From NCBI RefSeq assembly GCF_000708675.1, contig NZ_JELR01000002.1, forward strand, positions 1,876,228-1,940,227: a stretch of 64,000 nucleotides of DNA. The letters are read 5' to 3'. The position numbers and the translations under genes are program-made. The notes below the pieces were generated by a model. That model was given only the letters and a program-made list of their open reading frames with translations, had not been told where the DNA came from and searched no databases. How positions within the stretch are numbered: the first letter of the stretch is position 1; the number at the start of each line of letters is the position of its first letter. Origin of the DNA: Microbulbifer sp. HZ11 (GTDB lineage: Bacteria > Pseudomonadota > Gammaproteobacteria > Pseudomonadales > Cellvibrionaceae). Below are positions 1 to 8,300 of this stretch, piece after piece.

Positions 1-1189
1 TACCGCAGCATCGAATGGCCTCACGCAACGCCTGCTCCGATACCGCGTCGAAGGACTGAGAATGTCCTGCGCCGTACATAATACTGTCCTCCCAGGTTTT
101 TACTGGTCGCCAGGAATTATTGCCATGGGCGCCGCCGTAATAGCAGCCGGTACCCTGTAGGCAATCTTGGCCAATGTTTTCAGAGCCCCACGCCGGGGTA
201 CATTGAGAACCGAAGTAATCGTCAACGGTATCCTCTGACCAGCCGCAGCAACTGTAGTTGCCATTCTCATCGGTTTCACACGTGCCATCTGTGGTGCGGT
301 TATAACTGGTACAGCTTTCTCTGTCGGTGAGCGTCGGGCAGGTGGCGTTTGCGGACTGCACATACTCGGATGCTGGTTTGAAACTATTGCACCATTTACT
401 GCATCCAGGTCCGTCCAGATTCGCCCACTCTCTGGATAATTTGCTGGGCCATCCCTCTGCACTTATACCGTCCTTACTGATGGGGCTGTCGTATAGATCG
501 GCGAGACCGAAATTATGGCCAATCTCATGGATGATGATATTGCGCAGCTGGTGCAGGGTGGTTTCGATATTCAGCCAGTCCCTGTCGCTGGCAACGTAGA
601 TGATCTCGCCACCGGACGCGCCGTAATCACTTTCACCGATAACGACTTTCAGAGTCCCGTGAATATCATCACTGGCGCACTGCTCTAAAATAGCTCGGTG
701 CACCTGCTCAGTGTCACAACTGAATCCGCCCTTGTCCTTGTGGGAACACCCCAGGGCGGAAAAGCCCTGCAGATCGATTTCATAGAAAGCAAACTGGCTT
801 TGGAATTCGGAGAAAGGCGTCAGGGCGCGAAACTGATTGGTTACGGCATCCTGTACTATTTCATTGAAGAAGGGCGCTGAATCCAGATTGGCAAAAAGCA
901 CCTTGAAAGGGGCCTCGTTATTGCCGGTAAACGGCGTGCATGAAGTCAGCTGGGCATATTCACCAGGATTCAGCGGATTTTCTGATTCTCCACTACCGGA
1001 GGCTGGAGTGTTGCCGTCGGACGAATCCAGGTCGTCTCCCGGAGCGTAAGATGGTGCTGGAGGCTGCAACTCCGTGTCTTCGACGGCGTCGTTTCCGCCA
1101 CCGCCGCCGCCACAGGCGGTCAATGTCAGGAAGGCGATGGCGCAGAGCACGCGCAGGGTAAGGTTTCGGCGAACGGAGAATTCAGGCAT
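1..1189 (-). CDS. Exported zinc metalloprotease, lipoprotein (partial, runs off left edge)
   Basis: The frame is open from an ATG at 1189 to the window edge, giving 396 codons with no stop, so the C-terminus is missing. Residues 1-26 are a lipoprotein signal ending in the lipobox LTAC (Cys26), followed by a Gly run and an acidic, Pro/Ser-rich linker. HEIGHNFGLAD at residues 221-231 is the extended HExxHxxGxxD zinc site of metzincin-type proteases, and IMYGAGHS near residue 370 is a plausible Met-turn. The region between them is Cys-rich, suggesting disulfides and activity outside the cytoplasm. Substrate unknown; extracellular or surface protein degradation is the family-level inference. It is transcribed away from the peroxiredoxin gene at 1412, so the 222-bp gap should hold divergent promoters. 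Confidence 0.85.
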   Translation of the reverse strand, partial: MPEFSVRRNLTLRVLCAIAFLTLTACGGGGGGNDAVEDTELQPPAPSYAPGDDLDSSDGNTPASGSGESENPLNPGEYAQLTSCTPFTGNNEAPFKVLFANLDSAPFFNEIVQDAVTNQFRALTPFSEFQSQFAFYEIDLQGFSALGCSHKDKGGFSCDTEQVHRAILEQCASDDIHGTLKVVIGESDYGASGGEIIYVASDRDWLNIETTLHQLRNIIIHEIGHNFGLADLYDSPISKDGISAEGWPSKLSREWANLDGPGCSKWCNSFKPASEYVQSANATCPTLTDRESCTSYNRTTDGTCETDENGNYSCCGWSEDTVDDYFGSQCTPAWGSENIGQDCLQGTGCYYGGAHGNNSWRPVKTWEDSIMYGAGHSQSFDAVSEQALREAIRCCG

Positions 1190-1411
1190 GTCAGGGCTGG
1201 GGCTATCAATTATTGTGTGTTGTCCATGCGCGGCAAGTAAATGACTGCCTGGTGCCCTTTTCCCTGATGCTGATTGCGCAAAATTGCGCCATTTTATGAG
1301 GTGAATCCCGTTGAAGCCAGAGGTAAAAAGCCTGAAACTGCAGCTGAATATCAAGTCACTTTTTGCCGGCCGTAGGACCTGGTGAAATAAACATCGTTTG
1401 AGGAGAGGAAT

Positions 1412-1930
1412 GTGAGAAAACTGTTTCTTTGGCTGGGGATGCTGGTAATCACTGTTCCCGCTTTGGCACTGGAAGTGGGAAGCCCAGCACCGGAGTTTTC
1501 CCTGCAGGCGTCGGATGGAAAAACCTACAAACTGGCCGATTTCAAAGGTAAGCAGGCGGTAGTGATTGCCTGGTATCCGAAGGCGTTTACCAAAGGTTGC
1601 ACCATCGAGTGCAAATCCCTGGCCGAAAACGGCCACCTGATTCGCGAATACGATGTGGCCTATTTTATGGCCAGCACCGACGAGGTGGAAGAAAACGCCA
1701 AGTTCGCCGCGGAGCAGAAGGCCGATTTTCCGTTACTCAGCGATCCCTCGGGGGAAGTGGCAGCGGCCTACGACGTGAAAATGCCGGTGCTGAATATGGC
1801 CAAGCGGATTACGATATACATCGACAAGGACGGTAACGTTGCCAAGATCGACAAGGACATCAAACCAGCCACCAGTGCTCAGGATATGGCACGTACATTA
1901 GGTGAGCTGGGCGTGGCCAAGAAATCCTGA
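1412..1930 (+). CDS. Periplasmic peroxiredoxin (AhpC/TSA, BCP-like)
   Basis: 172 residues with a Sec signal peptide (cleavage near ALA-LE, residue 19/20) and a thioredoxin-fold peroxiredoxin domain. The motif YPKAFTKGCTIEC places the peroxidatic Cys at 63 and a second Cys at 67. That is a spacing of four, whereas E. coli BCP uses five (Cys45/Cys50). The expected reaction is thiol-dependent reduction of peroxides; export implies a periplasmic thiol donor. The start is GTG at 1412: an overlapping ATG at 1410 runs straight into TGA, and AGGAG at 1401-1405 is suitably placed. It faces the convergent YggN-like gene. Confidence 0.88.
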   Translation: MRKLFLWLGMLVITVPALALEVGSPAPEFSLQASDGKTYKLADFKGKQAVVIAWYPKAFTKGCTIECKSLAENGHLIREYDVAYFMASTDEVEENAKFAAEQKADFPLLSDPSGEVAAAYDVKMPVLNMAKRITIYIDKDGNVAKIDKDIKPATSAQDMARTLGELGVAKKS

Positions 1931-1934
1931 TCCC

Positions 1935-1969
1935 TAAAAAAGGCCGCGCAGAATTCGATTCAGGCGGCC
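1935..1969 (-). terminator. Rho-independent terminator of the YggN-like gene
   Basis: Read on the minus strand, GGCCGC/GCGGCC form a 6-bp stem around a loop with an inner GAAT/ATTC pairing, followed by six T. It lies 30 bp beyond the stop of the 1999-2808 gene. Confidence 0.6.
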
Positions 1970-1998
1970 GAGTACTAGGGGGTATCTGTTTAGCGGGG

Positions 1999-2808
1999 TT
2001 ACTTGGTATTGATCAGTTCGATACCATTTAACTCCGGAATTGCCTTGTGCAGGGCCAGCTCGAGCTGGTCCAGTTCTTGTACCTGTTCACACAGGCTGTC
2101 CGCGCGGGCTTCTAACACTTCGGCTTTCGCTTCCACAATCTTCTCCGCTTCTTCTGCCGCAGCTTCGGCGCGCTCCTCGATACTGGCCCCACCGGTTAAC
2201 GCGGCTTTCATCGCATGCCAGGCAATCTTGCCGGCAAAGCGTGTAGCGAGATCTGCGATCTGCGGCTCCAGTTCACTTTCGAGCTTTGTACTGAAGTTGC
2301 CCTCCACCCAGGGGCTGCCATAAGTAAACACTTCTCCCGGTTGTTCCATTTCTTTGGCAGCAGTATCGCGCAGGCGCCGAGCGTCGGCGAGGTAGGCGCG
2401 GGTGTCTGAATCATCGGGGCCGGCGAGCGCCACAAGGGCGATGCCCATGCCTTCGGTGGCAACATCAACCGCCGCGATGGCAAGAGCGGAGACTTCCCGT
2501 CCCGCACTGTGCAGCCCCTGCTGGTAGCCCTCCATCAACTCCTGCTGCTGGGCGGTAAGGAGCAGACCAGTGTTACCCACCGCGAGCTGGTCTGGCGCAT
2601 TGAAGGCAAACAGTGGCCCGCCACTGTCTACATCCCAAACTTCGAGGAAGCCGGGGCCGACGGTAACCTGGTGGTGAATATCGATATTGCACTGCCGGGA
2701 GTACGCCTCAGTAGCTTTATTCTCCTCGGTCGCTGCTGCCGCCATTGGTACAGAGACCGTGGCGAGGGTGAATGCGGCGGTGAACACTAGGGGGAGCAGG
2801 GGTTTCAT
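1999..2808 (-). CDS. YggN-like periplasmic protein (DUF2884)
   Basis: About 269 residues with a Sec signal ending near AAAAT. The mature start (RQCNIDIHHQVTVGP), the segment LLLTAQQQELMEGYQQGL, a long helical C-terminal half rich in Glu/Ala and the final short hydrophobic end match the layout of E. coli YggN, which is of unknown function. Two Cys, one near each end of the mature protein, may pair. A TTG at 2820 would add four residues. The ATG at 2808 is preferred because it begins a normal signal peptide. Confidence 0.75.
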   Translation of the reverse strand: MKPLLPLVFTAAFTLATVSVPMAAAATEENKATEAYSRQCNIDIHHQVTVGPGFLEVWDVDSGGPLFAFNAPDQLAVGNTGLLLTAQQQELMEGYQQGLHSAGREVSALAIAAVDVATEGMGIALVALAGPDDSDTRAYLADARRLRDTAAKEMEQPGEVFTYGSPWVEGNFSTKLESELEPQIADLATRFAGKIAWHAMKAALTGGASIEERAEAAAEEAEKIVEAKAEVLEARADSLCEQVQELDQLELALHKAIPELNGIELINTK

Positions 2809-3150
2809 TACTCGATCCAATTCAGTGGTTTTCTCTAGGACGTGGCCTGGCTACCTCCTGGATGCGGGAGATGCAAAAAAAATTTGGCACGCATATTGCT
2901 CGAGATTGATCAATAGGGTGAGACCCTCCGGGATAATGATTTCTAAACCCGGAAAGTGATCGGCGGAAGCCGGCACCAAAGATTCTGCAGCGACCATCAG
3001 GGTGGCTGCCCTGCACTAGTTAAGAACCTTTTAGCAAAGCCGGATTGGTATGTGGTTTCTATGTCAGCACCAAGCGTGTGCGTGGCAGGGGGTTCTTTTG
3101 TCTGAAAAATAATAATCGTTATGGCATTCGTTCAAACCAAGGGGTCGCTA
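2809..3150. other. Divergent intergenic region
   Basis: 342 bp between the minus-strand YggN-like gene and the plus-strand TonB receptor. It must contain both promoters. I see no convincing -35/-10 pair, no iron-box-like palindrome and no repeat. The stretch just upstream of the receptor is A/T-rich (3104-3120). Confidence 0.4.
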
Positions 3151-5718
3151 ATGAAGCAGTCACTTACGCAAAAGAAAGTACTGAGTTGTGCCGTGGTAGC
3201 AATCATCGCCAGTGGAATAACGGCACCGAGTGCGCCGGTATTGGCAGAGGAAATAGAGGAGGTGGCGGTGACCGGTCTGCGCGGCAAACCGCGTTCCGTA
3301 TCCGATTCTCCGGTGCCGGTGGATGTGTTTGGTAGTGAAGCGCTGGAGTCGGTATCACACACCGATACCAACGATGTACTGAAGACCCTGGTCCCCTCCT
3401 ATAACGTGTCCCGCCAGCCGATCAGTGACGGTGGTACTTTCATTCGTCCCGCACAGTTGCGTGGAATGCCTACAGACAAAACTCTGGTTTTGGTGAACTC
3501 CAAGCGTCGTCACCGTGCGGCATTGGTTGAGATTGGCGGTTCCGGAACCCAGGGGCCAGACATTGCCACCATTCCCAGTTCAGCGTTGAAATCTGTCGAG
3601 GTCTTGCGCGATGGCGCTGCTGCTCAGTACGGCTCCGATGCCATCGCCGGGGTAATCAATTTTATTCTGAAAGATAATGCGGAGGGTGGTTCCATCGGTG
3701 TGCGTGCCGGTGAGTATAGCGAGGGCGATGGATTTCAAAGTACCGCAACCGGTAACGTGGGGATGCCCCTGAGTAGCGAGGGATTCCTGAGTATATCTGG
3801 CGAAGTCTCACAGTCTGATTTTACCTCGCGCAGTGAGCAATATTGTGAAAGCTGGTTCTGCCTGAATGATCAGAATGCAGATTTTATTGAAGCGGCAAAA
3901 AATGCTTCACTGGAAGGCGATGTGGTGCAGCCGTGGGGGCAGCCAAACACGGAGGCGGCGCGATTGTTCTTTAATGCCGGCTACGATTTAGGTAATGGCA
4001 AAGAGCTTTACGCTTTCGGTAACTATTCGCAGAGTGAAGCAGATGGCAGTTTCTACTACCGCTATCCCAACAATGGCACCATCATGGATCTCCGTGAGGA
4101 AGACGGGTCCATCTATAGCCCACTAGAGAAATTTCCCGGAGGCTTTACCCCGCGCTTTTTCGGTGAGGTAACCGATTACTCCCTGGCATCCGGCCTAAAA
4201 GGAGAAATGACGTCCGGACTGCTGTACGATTTCAGTGCACGCTATGGTTTTTCGGAAGTGGCTTACACTCTGAAAAATACCATTAACCCATCAATGGGGC
4301 CCGATAGCCCTACTTCGTTTCAACCGGGCACATTGGCCAACGAGGAATTTCAGATTCAGGCGGACTTCTCCAAGGAGCTGATGCTGGGACTTTCCAGCCC
4401 GGTGGTGGCTGCGTTTGGCCTGAGTTATATGGATGAGTCCTATGAGCTGACTGGCGGTGACGCAGATTCCTATGCTGCTGGACCCTACGCGACTCAGGAC
4501 CCCTGGAATCTTTGTAACGACGACGGTACAGCCACGGAAGCGGGGAACGCCGCGATTCTTGCCGGCTCGAGTCTCGCCTGTGACAACCCCGACGACCCGG
4601 TGTACACCGTGGTCGGAGTAGGATCGAACGGTTTCCCCGGTTACTCACCGGAATACAGCGGCAGCTATTCTCGCGATTCCTATGCTGTCTATGGCGATCT
4701 GAGTACCGACCTCAGTGACCAGTTGTTTGTGCAGGCTGCGATGCGGTTTGAAGATTATTCGGATTTTGATTCCGAACTCGTCGGCAAGCTGGCGATGCAA
4801 TATGACATCACCGATAGTATCGGGCTGCGCTCCTCCATCGGTACCGGCTTCCGTGCACCAACACCTGGTCAGCAGGGGACTACCAACGTGTCCACGCGAC
4901 TGCCGAATGGCTTTCCTGTGGCTACCGGGCTTTTCCCGGCTTCTAGCGATGTAGCAGCGGCACTGGGTGCCGAAGCGCTGAAGCCCGAAACCTCTACCAA
5001 CTTTACCTTCGGTATGACCGCGGACTTCGACAATCTCAGCTTGACGATCGATTTCTATCGCATTGATGTGGATGATCGTACCTATGCGATTTCCACGCTG
5101 GATGTGTCTGCCGATGCAGGCAGTGGTTCCGCCTATGTGAATTATCTTGCATTGGTGGATGCCGGTGTTGTAGGGGCCGAATCCATCGGAGGGGTTTTCT
5201 ACTTCACCAATGCGTTTGACACCCGAACTCAGGGGGTGGATTTGGTTGCAACTTACCCGCTCACCTGGAGCAATGACAGCACTACCAATGTCACCGCTTC
5301 GGTCAATTACAATAAGTCCGAATTTGCTTCGGATCCCTCTGCGTATCTAAACGAAGAGGATATGTACGACTTTGAGAATTTTGACCCGACGTTGCGCGGT
5401 GCACTGACCGCTACGCACGATTTCGGCGCTCTCTCTTTTATGGCTCGGGCCAACTGGTACGGCAGCTATAAAAACTCCCAGGGAACTGATGATGGTCTGG
5501 TTTTCCAGACTTACGATCCTATCGTACAGGTTGATCTGGAAGGGAAATACCATATCACGGATAACACCAATGTCAGTTTGGGCGGGCGTAATATATTTGA
5601 TGAGTATCCTGAGAAAGATGCTCTCGGCGACTATTGCTGTGGTGCGCTTTATGCAGCCGATACTGTTGTCGACTGGCAGGGGAGTTTCTACTACATGAGC
5701 CTAAGCCACAATTTCTAA
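3151..5718 (+). CDS. TonB-dependent outer-membrane receptor
   Basis: 855 residues from the ATG at 3151, which has AAGGGG 7 nt upstream. An upstream ATG at 3121 would add ten residues but lacks a ribosome site. After the signal peptide (cleavage near VLAEE), the N-terminus carries the TonB-box-like EVAVTG. The plug domain follows, including LRGMPTDKTLVLVNSKRR and RDGAAAQYGSDAIAGVINF, then a beta-barrel ending in the aromatic terminal residue (SLSHNF). Energy-driven uptake of a large substrate is the family role; the substrate cannot be read from the sequence. The three neighbours downstream (Tat aminotransferase, TauE permease, metalloprotease) hint at peptide or amino-acid use. Cys pairs occur in predicted loops. 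Confidence 0.9.
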   Translation: MKQSLTQKKVLSCAVVAIIASGITAPSAPVLAEEIEEVAVTGLRGKPRSVSDSPVPVDVFGSEALESVSHTDTNDVLKTLVPSYNVSRQPISDGGTFIRPAQLRGMPTDKTLVLVNSKRRHRAALVEIGGSGTQGPDIATIPSSALKSVEVLRDGAAAQYGSDAIAGVINFILKDNAEGGSIGVRAGEYSEGDGFQSTATGNVGMPLSSEGFLSISGEVSQSDFTSRSEQYCESWFCLNDQNADFIEAAKNASLEGDVVQPWGQPNTEAARLFFNAGYDLGNGKELYAFGNYSQSEADGSFYYRYPNNGTIMDLREEDGSIYSPLEKFPGGFTPRFFGEVTDYSLASGLKGEMTSGLLYDFSARYGFSEVAYTLKNTINPSMGPDSPTSFQPGTLANEEFQIQADFSKELMLGLSSPVVAAFGLSYMDESYELTGGDADSYAAGPYATQDPWNLCNDDGTATEAGNAAILAGSSLACDNPDDPVYTVVGVGSNGFPGYSPEYSGSYSRDSYAVYGDLSTDLSDQLFVQAAMRFEDYSDFDSELVGKLAMQYDITDSIGLRSSIGTGFRAPTPGQQGTTNVSTRLPNGFPVATGLFPASSDVAAALGAEALKPETSTNFTFGMTADFDNLSLTIDFYRIDVDDRTYAISTLDVSADAGSGSAYVNYLALVDAGVVGAESIGGVFYFTNAFDTRTQGVDLVATYPLTWSNDSTTNVTASVNYNKSEFASDPSAYLNEEDMYDFENFDPTLRGALTATHDFGALSFMARANWYGSYKNSQGTDDGLVFQTYDPIVQVDLEGKYHITDNTNVSLGGRNIFDEYPEKDALGDYCCGALYAADTVVDWQGSFYYMSLSHNF

Positions 5719-5729
5719 TAAAAACTTCT

Positions 5730-5845
5730 GCGCACGTGTCTGGCGGCGCCCGGCGGTACTGGTGCGCCAGCCCGGTCGCTATGCTCTTGTACTGGATGTA
5801 CGCTCCGAAGCCTCCGTTCCGGCGGTCACCACCAGATACGCGCTC
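5730..5845. repeat. Long imperfect hairpin, candidate element I
   Basis: Arms 5730-5748 and 5827-5845 pair over 19 bp with five mismatches, mostly transitions that would be G-U pairs in RNA. Total span is 116 bp. The interior contains GGATGTACGCTCCG, resembling the conserved motif of hairpin elements A and D (CCATGTACGCTGCG). Size and its position between convergent genes also match that family, but the arms lack the shared GCCGGGT block in clean form. Treat as a diverged member or a chance resemblance. Confidence 0.4.
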
Positions 5846-5890
5846 GCTACGTTTTTATCGTTATTTGACGTGTCTTCTACAAGACCTTAT

Positions 5891-5913
5891 CCCCGCTCCG
5901 CGGGGATTTTTTT
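5891..5913 (+). terminator. Rho-independent terminator after the TonB receptor
   Basis: CCCCGC/GCGGGG stem with a TCC loop followed by a run of seven T. Confidence 0.75.
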
Positions 5914-5943
5914 GTCCAGGGTTTTGCATCGATTGTCGGGCAC

Positions 5944-5967
5944 AAAAAAGGCCAGCAAAGCTGGCCT
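5944..5967 (-). terminator. Rho-independent terminator of the aminotransferase gene
   Basis: On the minus strand AGGCCAGC/GCTGGCCT with a 3-nt loop is followed by six T, 29 bp after the stop of the 5996-7150 gene. Confidence 0.8.
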
Positions 5968-5995
5968 GAACATTGGAGCGATTGTAAACCGGTTG

Positions 5996-7150
5996 TCAGG
6001 TCATGCGGTGTAGAACTTTAGGTAGCGCAGATGTATATTTCTGTACATCTTCCAAGTGCCCCATACTGACCCGTGACCAGTTATTGTAGTCACGATAAAT
6101 GCCGCGAATCAGTACATTTTCCTTGGCCATTTCCGCACGGAAGGTTTCCGCGTTCAGATCACCGAGATTGACGAACATGAAGTTGGTTACTGAGGGAAGT
6201 GCGCTAAGGCCATTCTCCTTGATCGCTGCACCCACCATCTCCCGTGCTTCAACCACTTTCGATCGGCAGTAATCCATAAAGCGATGATCTTCATAGCAGG
6301 CAATGGCGGCGGCGAGGCCAGCCTGATTAAGGCCGTACCAGCCGAGCCCGAATTTTTCCATCTGTTCTATTTTTTCTGGTTGGGCAATCAGATAACCCAC
6401 GCGCATTCCGGCGAGACCATAGATCTTGGAAAAAGTACGCGCAACGATAATGTCGTGGCCATCCTTGATAAGTGGTATCACAGTATTTGCATCGCTATTG
6501 TCTGTGAGTTCGTTGTAAGCCTCATCGGCGAGCACGGTGCACTTTTTGGAAGCCTTGATGCAGAAGTTACGCATTGCTATCGGATCGATCAGCATGCCAG
6601 TGGGGTTGTTCGGATTGGTTACCTGCACCATTGAAATACTGTCATCAATCGCGCGGTACATCGCGTCGAGGTCAATGGCGAGGGATTCCAGTTTTGGCAG
6701 GCGCTTGATTTCGCCGATGTTCTGGATTTCGACGACCCGGGAAGTGGTGTCCCAGAACAGATCGGGGCCGAGAATGTTGCCGGTCTGTGCAGCGGTAACG
6801 GCTGCCGCCGCAAGGCCCGCACTGGATCCCGACCCCAGGGTGACGTGGTCTGGCGTAACACCATGCCGCTCCGCGATCATGGCTTTCAGGCGCGTAACGC
6901 TATCGTAGACGTAATAGGCCCCCTTCTGGCTCGCTTCCATCATCGCTTTCAGTGCGGCGGGGCTGGGGCCATACGGGTTTTCATTTGCGTTGAGCTTGGC
7001 CACGCCTGGCGGCGGTCCATAAAGCGGGGCTGGGCGCGTCATTTCTTTCGTGGCTGCTGCCAGGCTGGTGGCACTTGCGGTAGCAAGGGCAGCTGAAACT
7101 GTGGCAGTGGTCCCCTGAAGAAATAACCTCCTGCTGAGTGATTTATGCAT
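5996..7150 (-). CDS. Tat-exported PLP-dependent aminotransferase (HisC-like)
   Basis: 384 residues. Fold-type I aminotransferase resembling histidinol-phosphate aminotransferase: NPNNPTG at 179-185, the PLP-pocket DEAY (Asp209), and Lys242 in ARTFSKIYGLAG as the Schiff-base lysine. The N-terminus SRRLFLQG followed by an Ala-rich stretch is a twin-arginine signal, which is unlike biosynthetic HisC. Tat export of a folded, PLP-loaded enzyme is therefore expected. It is not in a his operon. It is convergent with the TonB receptor and lies 84 bp downstream of the TauE/SafE permease on the same strand. The likely substrate is an amino acid or derivative in the periplasm, but this is not determinable here. 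Confidence 0.85.
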   Translation of the reverse strand: MHKSLSRRLFLQGTTATVSAALATASATSLAAATKEMTRPAPLYGPPPGVAKLNANENPYGPSPAALKAMMEASQKGAYYVYDSVTRLKAMIAERHGVTPDHVTLGSGSSAGLAAAAVTAAQTGNILGPDLFWDTTSRVVEIQNIGEIKRLPKLESLAIDLDAMYRAIDDSISMVQVTNPNNPTGMLIDPIAMRNFCIKASKKCTVLADEAYNELTDNSDANTVIPLIKDGHDIIVARTFSKIYGLAGMRVGYLIAQPEKIEQMEKFGLGWYGLNQAGLAAAIACYEDHRFMDYCRSKVVEAREMVGAAIKENGLSALPSVTNFMFVNLGDLNAETFRAEMAKENVLIRGIYRDYNNWSRVSMGHLEDVQKYTSALPKVLHRMT

Positions 7151-7234
7151 TATTGTCCCTCCCGGTCAGGTCGTAGTTGTGAGTTGTTTATCGGGTTATT
7201 TGCTGCAACTCGCCGCGCAGCGTGATGCCTGGAT

Positions 7235-8053
7235 TCAGGCTTTGGCGAACATGGCAACAGACACAGCGATCAGATAAACCCCGAACAGGCGTTTCAGGTG
7301 CAGCTCGTTCAGGCTGTGAGCCCATCGCGCGCCAATCGGGGCGGAAATGACTGAAAAAATTGAAATTGCGATCAGCGCGGGAATATTGATGTAACCGATG
7401 GACCCCATGGGCAGATTCGGTGCGCCTAGCCCCATAATGAGGAAGCCGATGGCGCCAGGCAGTCCGATCAGAAAGCCAATACCCGACGCGGTTGCTACCG
7501 CCTGGTGCGCTGGTCGATTACACAGCACCATGGTCATTACCGTAATGGTGCCGCCGCCGATACCCAGCAGCGATGAGAAGCCACCAAGAAAGCTGGCCAG
7601 TCCTGCGCGGGCGATCCCGGTGGGCATTTCCAGCTTTCCTTTTAGGCCATCGAATAAATTGGGAAATAGAAAATAGATGGAGTAGAGCAGAACGCCGGCA
7701 GCAAATACGTAGACCAGGCTTTTACTGTCGGTAAACGAAGCTATATAAAGGCCGCCGCCAACGCCAAGTACTATCCAGATCGACCAGTCCCGCAACACCT
7801 TGAAGTCCACCGCTCCCCGTTTGTGGTGTGCCTGCACCGAGCGCGCCGAAGAAATTACGATGGAGGCGAGAGATGTGCCCACGGCCACACGCATCATTTC
7901 ATCACTGGCACTGTGCAGAAAGGGAAAGACGGCGAGTAGCGCGGGGACCACCACAAAGCCTCCGCCGTTACCAAACAATCCTGCGGTGATCCCCGCAATC
8001 AGACCTGCGGCACAAAGCAGCAGGATAAACAGAGACACTTCCTCAACGCTCAT
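7235..8053 (-). CDS. TauE/SafE-family membrane permease
   Basis: 272 residues, about eight hydrophobic segments. The two family half-repeats are visible: GITAGLFGNGGGFVVVPALL near residue 20 and FLGGFSSLLGIGGGTITVMT near 155. The family exports or imports sulfite, sulfonates or other organic anions across the inner membrane. It is probably co-transcribed with the downstream Tat-exported aminotransferase, so it may move a product or substrate of that enzyme (inference). Confidence 0.88.
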   Translation of the reverse strand: MSVEEVSLFILLLCAAGLIAGITAGLFGNGGGFVVVPALLAVFPFLHSASDEMMRVAVGTSLASIVISSARSVQAHHKRGAVDFKVLRDWSIWIVLGVGGGLYIASFTDSKSLVYVFAAGVLLYSIYFLFPNLFDGLKGKLEMPTGIARAGLASFLGGFSSLLGIGGGTITVMTMVLCNRPAHQAVATASGIGFLIGLPGAIGFLIMGLGAPNLPMGSIGYINIPALIAISIFSVISAPIGARWAHSLNELHLKRLFGVYLIAVSVAMFAKA

Positions 8054-8300
8054 TGGTTCCCCCGGTTGTTCGTCATTGAACAGGTTCTAAAAAGCATTAA
8101 CCGTGCCAACGGCAAATGCGGTGAGGGGGAATCAATTCGACGGAGGATAAAGCGAACGTTTTGTACGATCAGACGAATTATCTGACGGTAGCCAATAAAA
8201 CAGTACACTGCGGCAGTGGACTGCCATTGCTCGAGTGATAGTCTTCGGCTTTCGATTAATAAAAATCTGACAATATCAGCAACAATAACCTGGGGGATTC

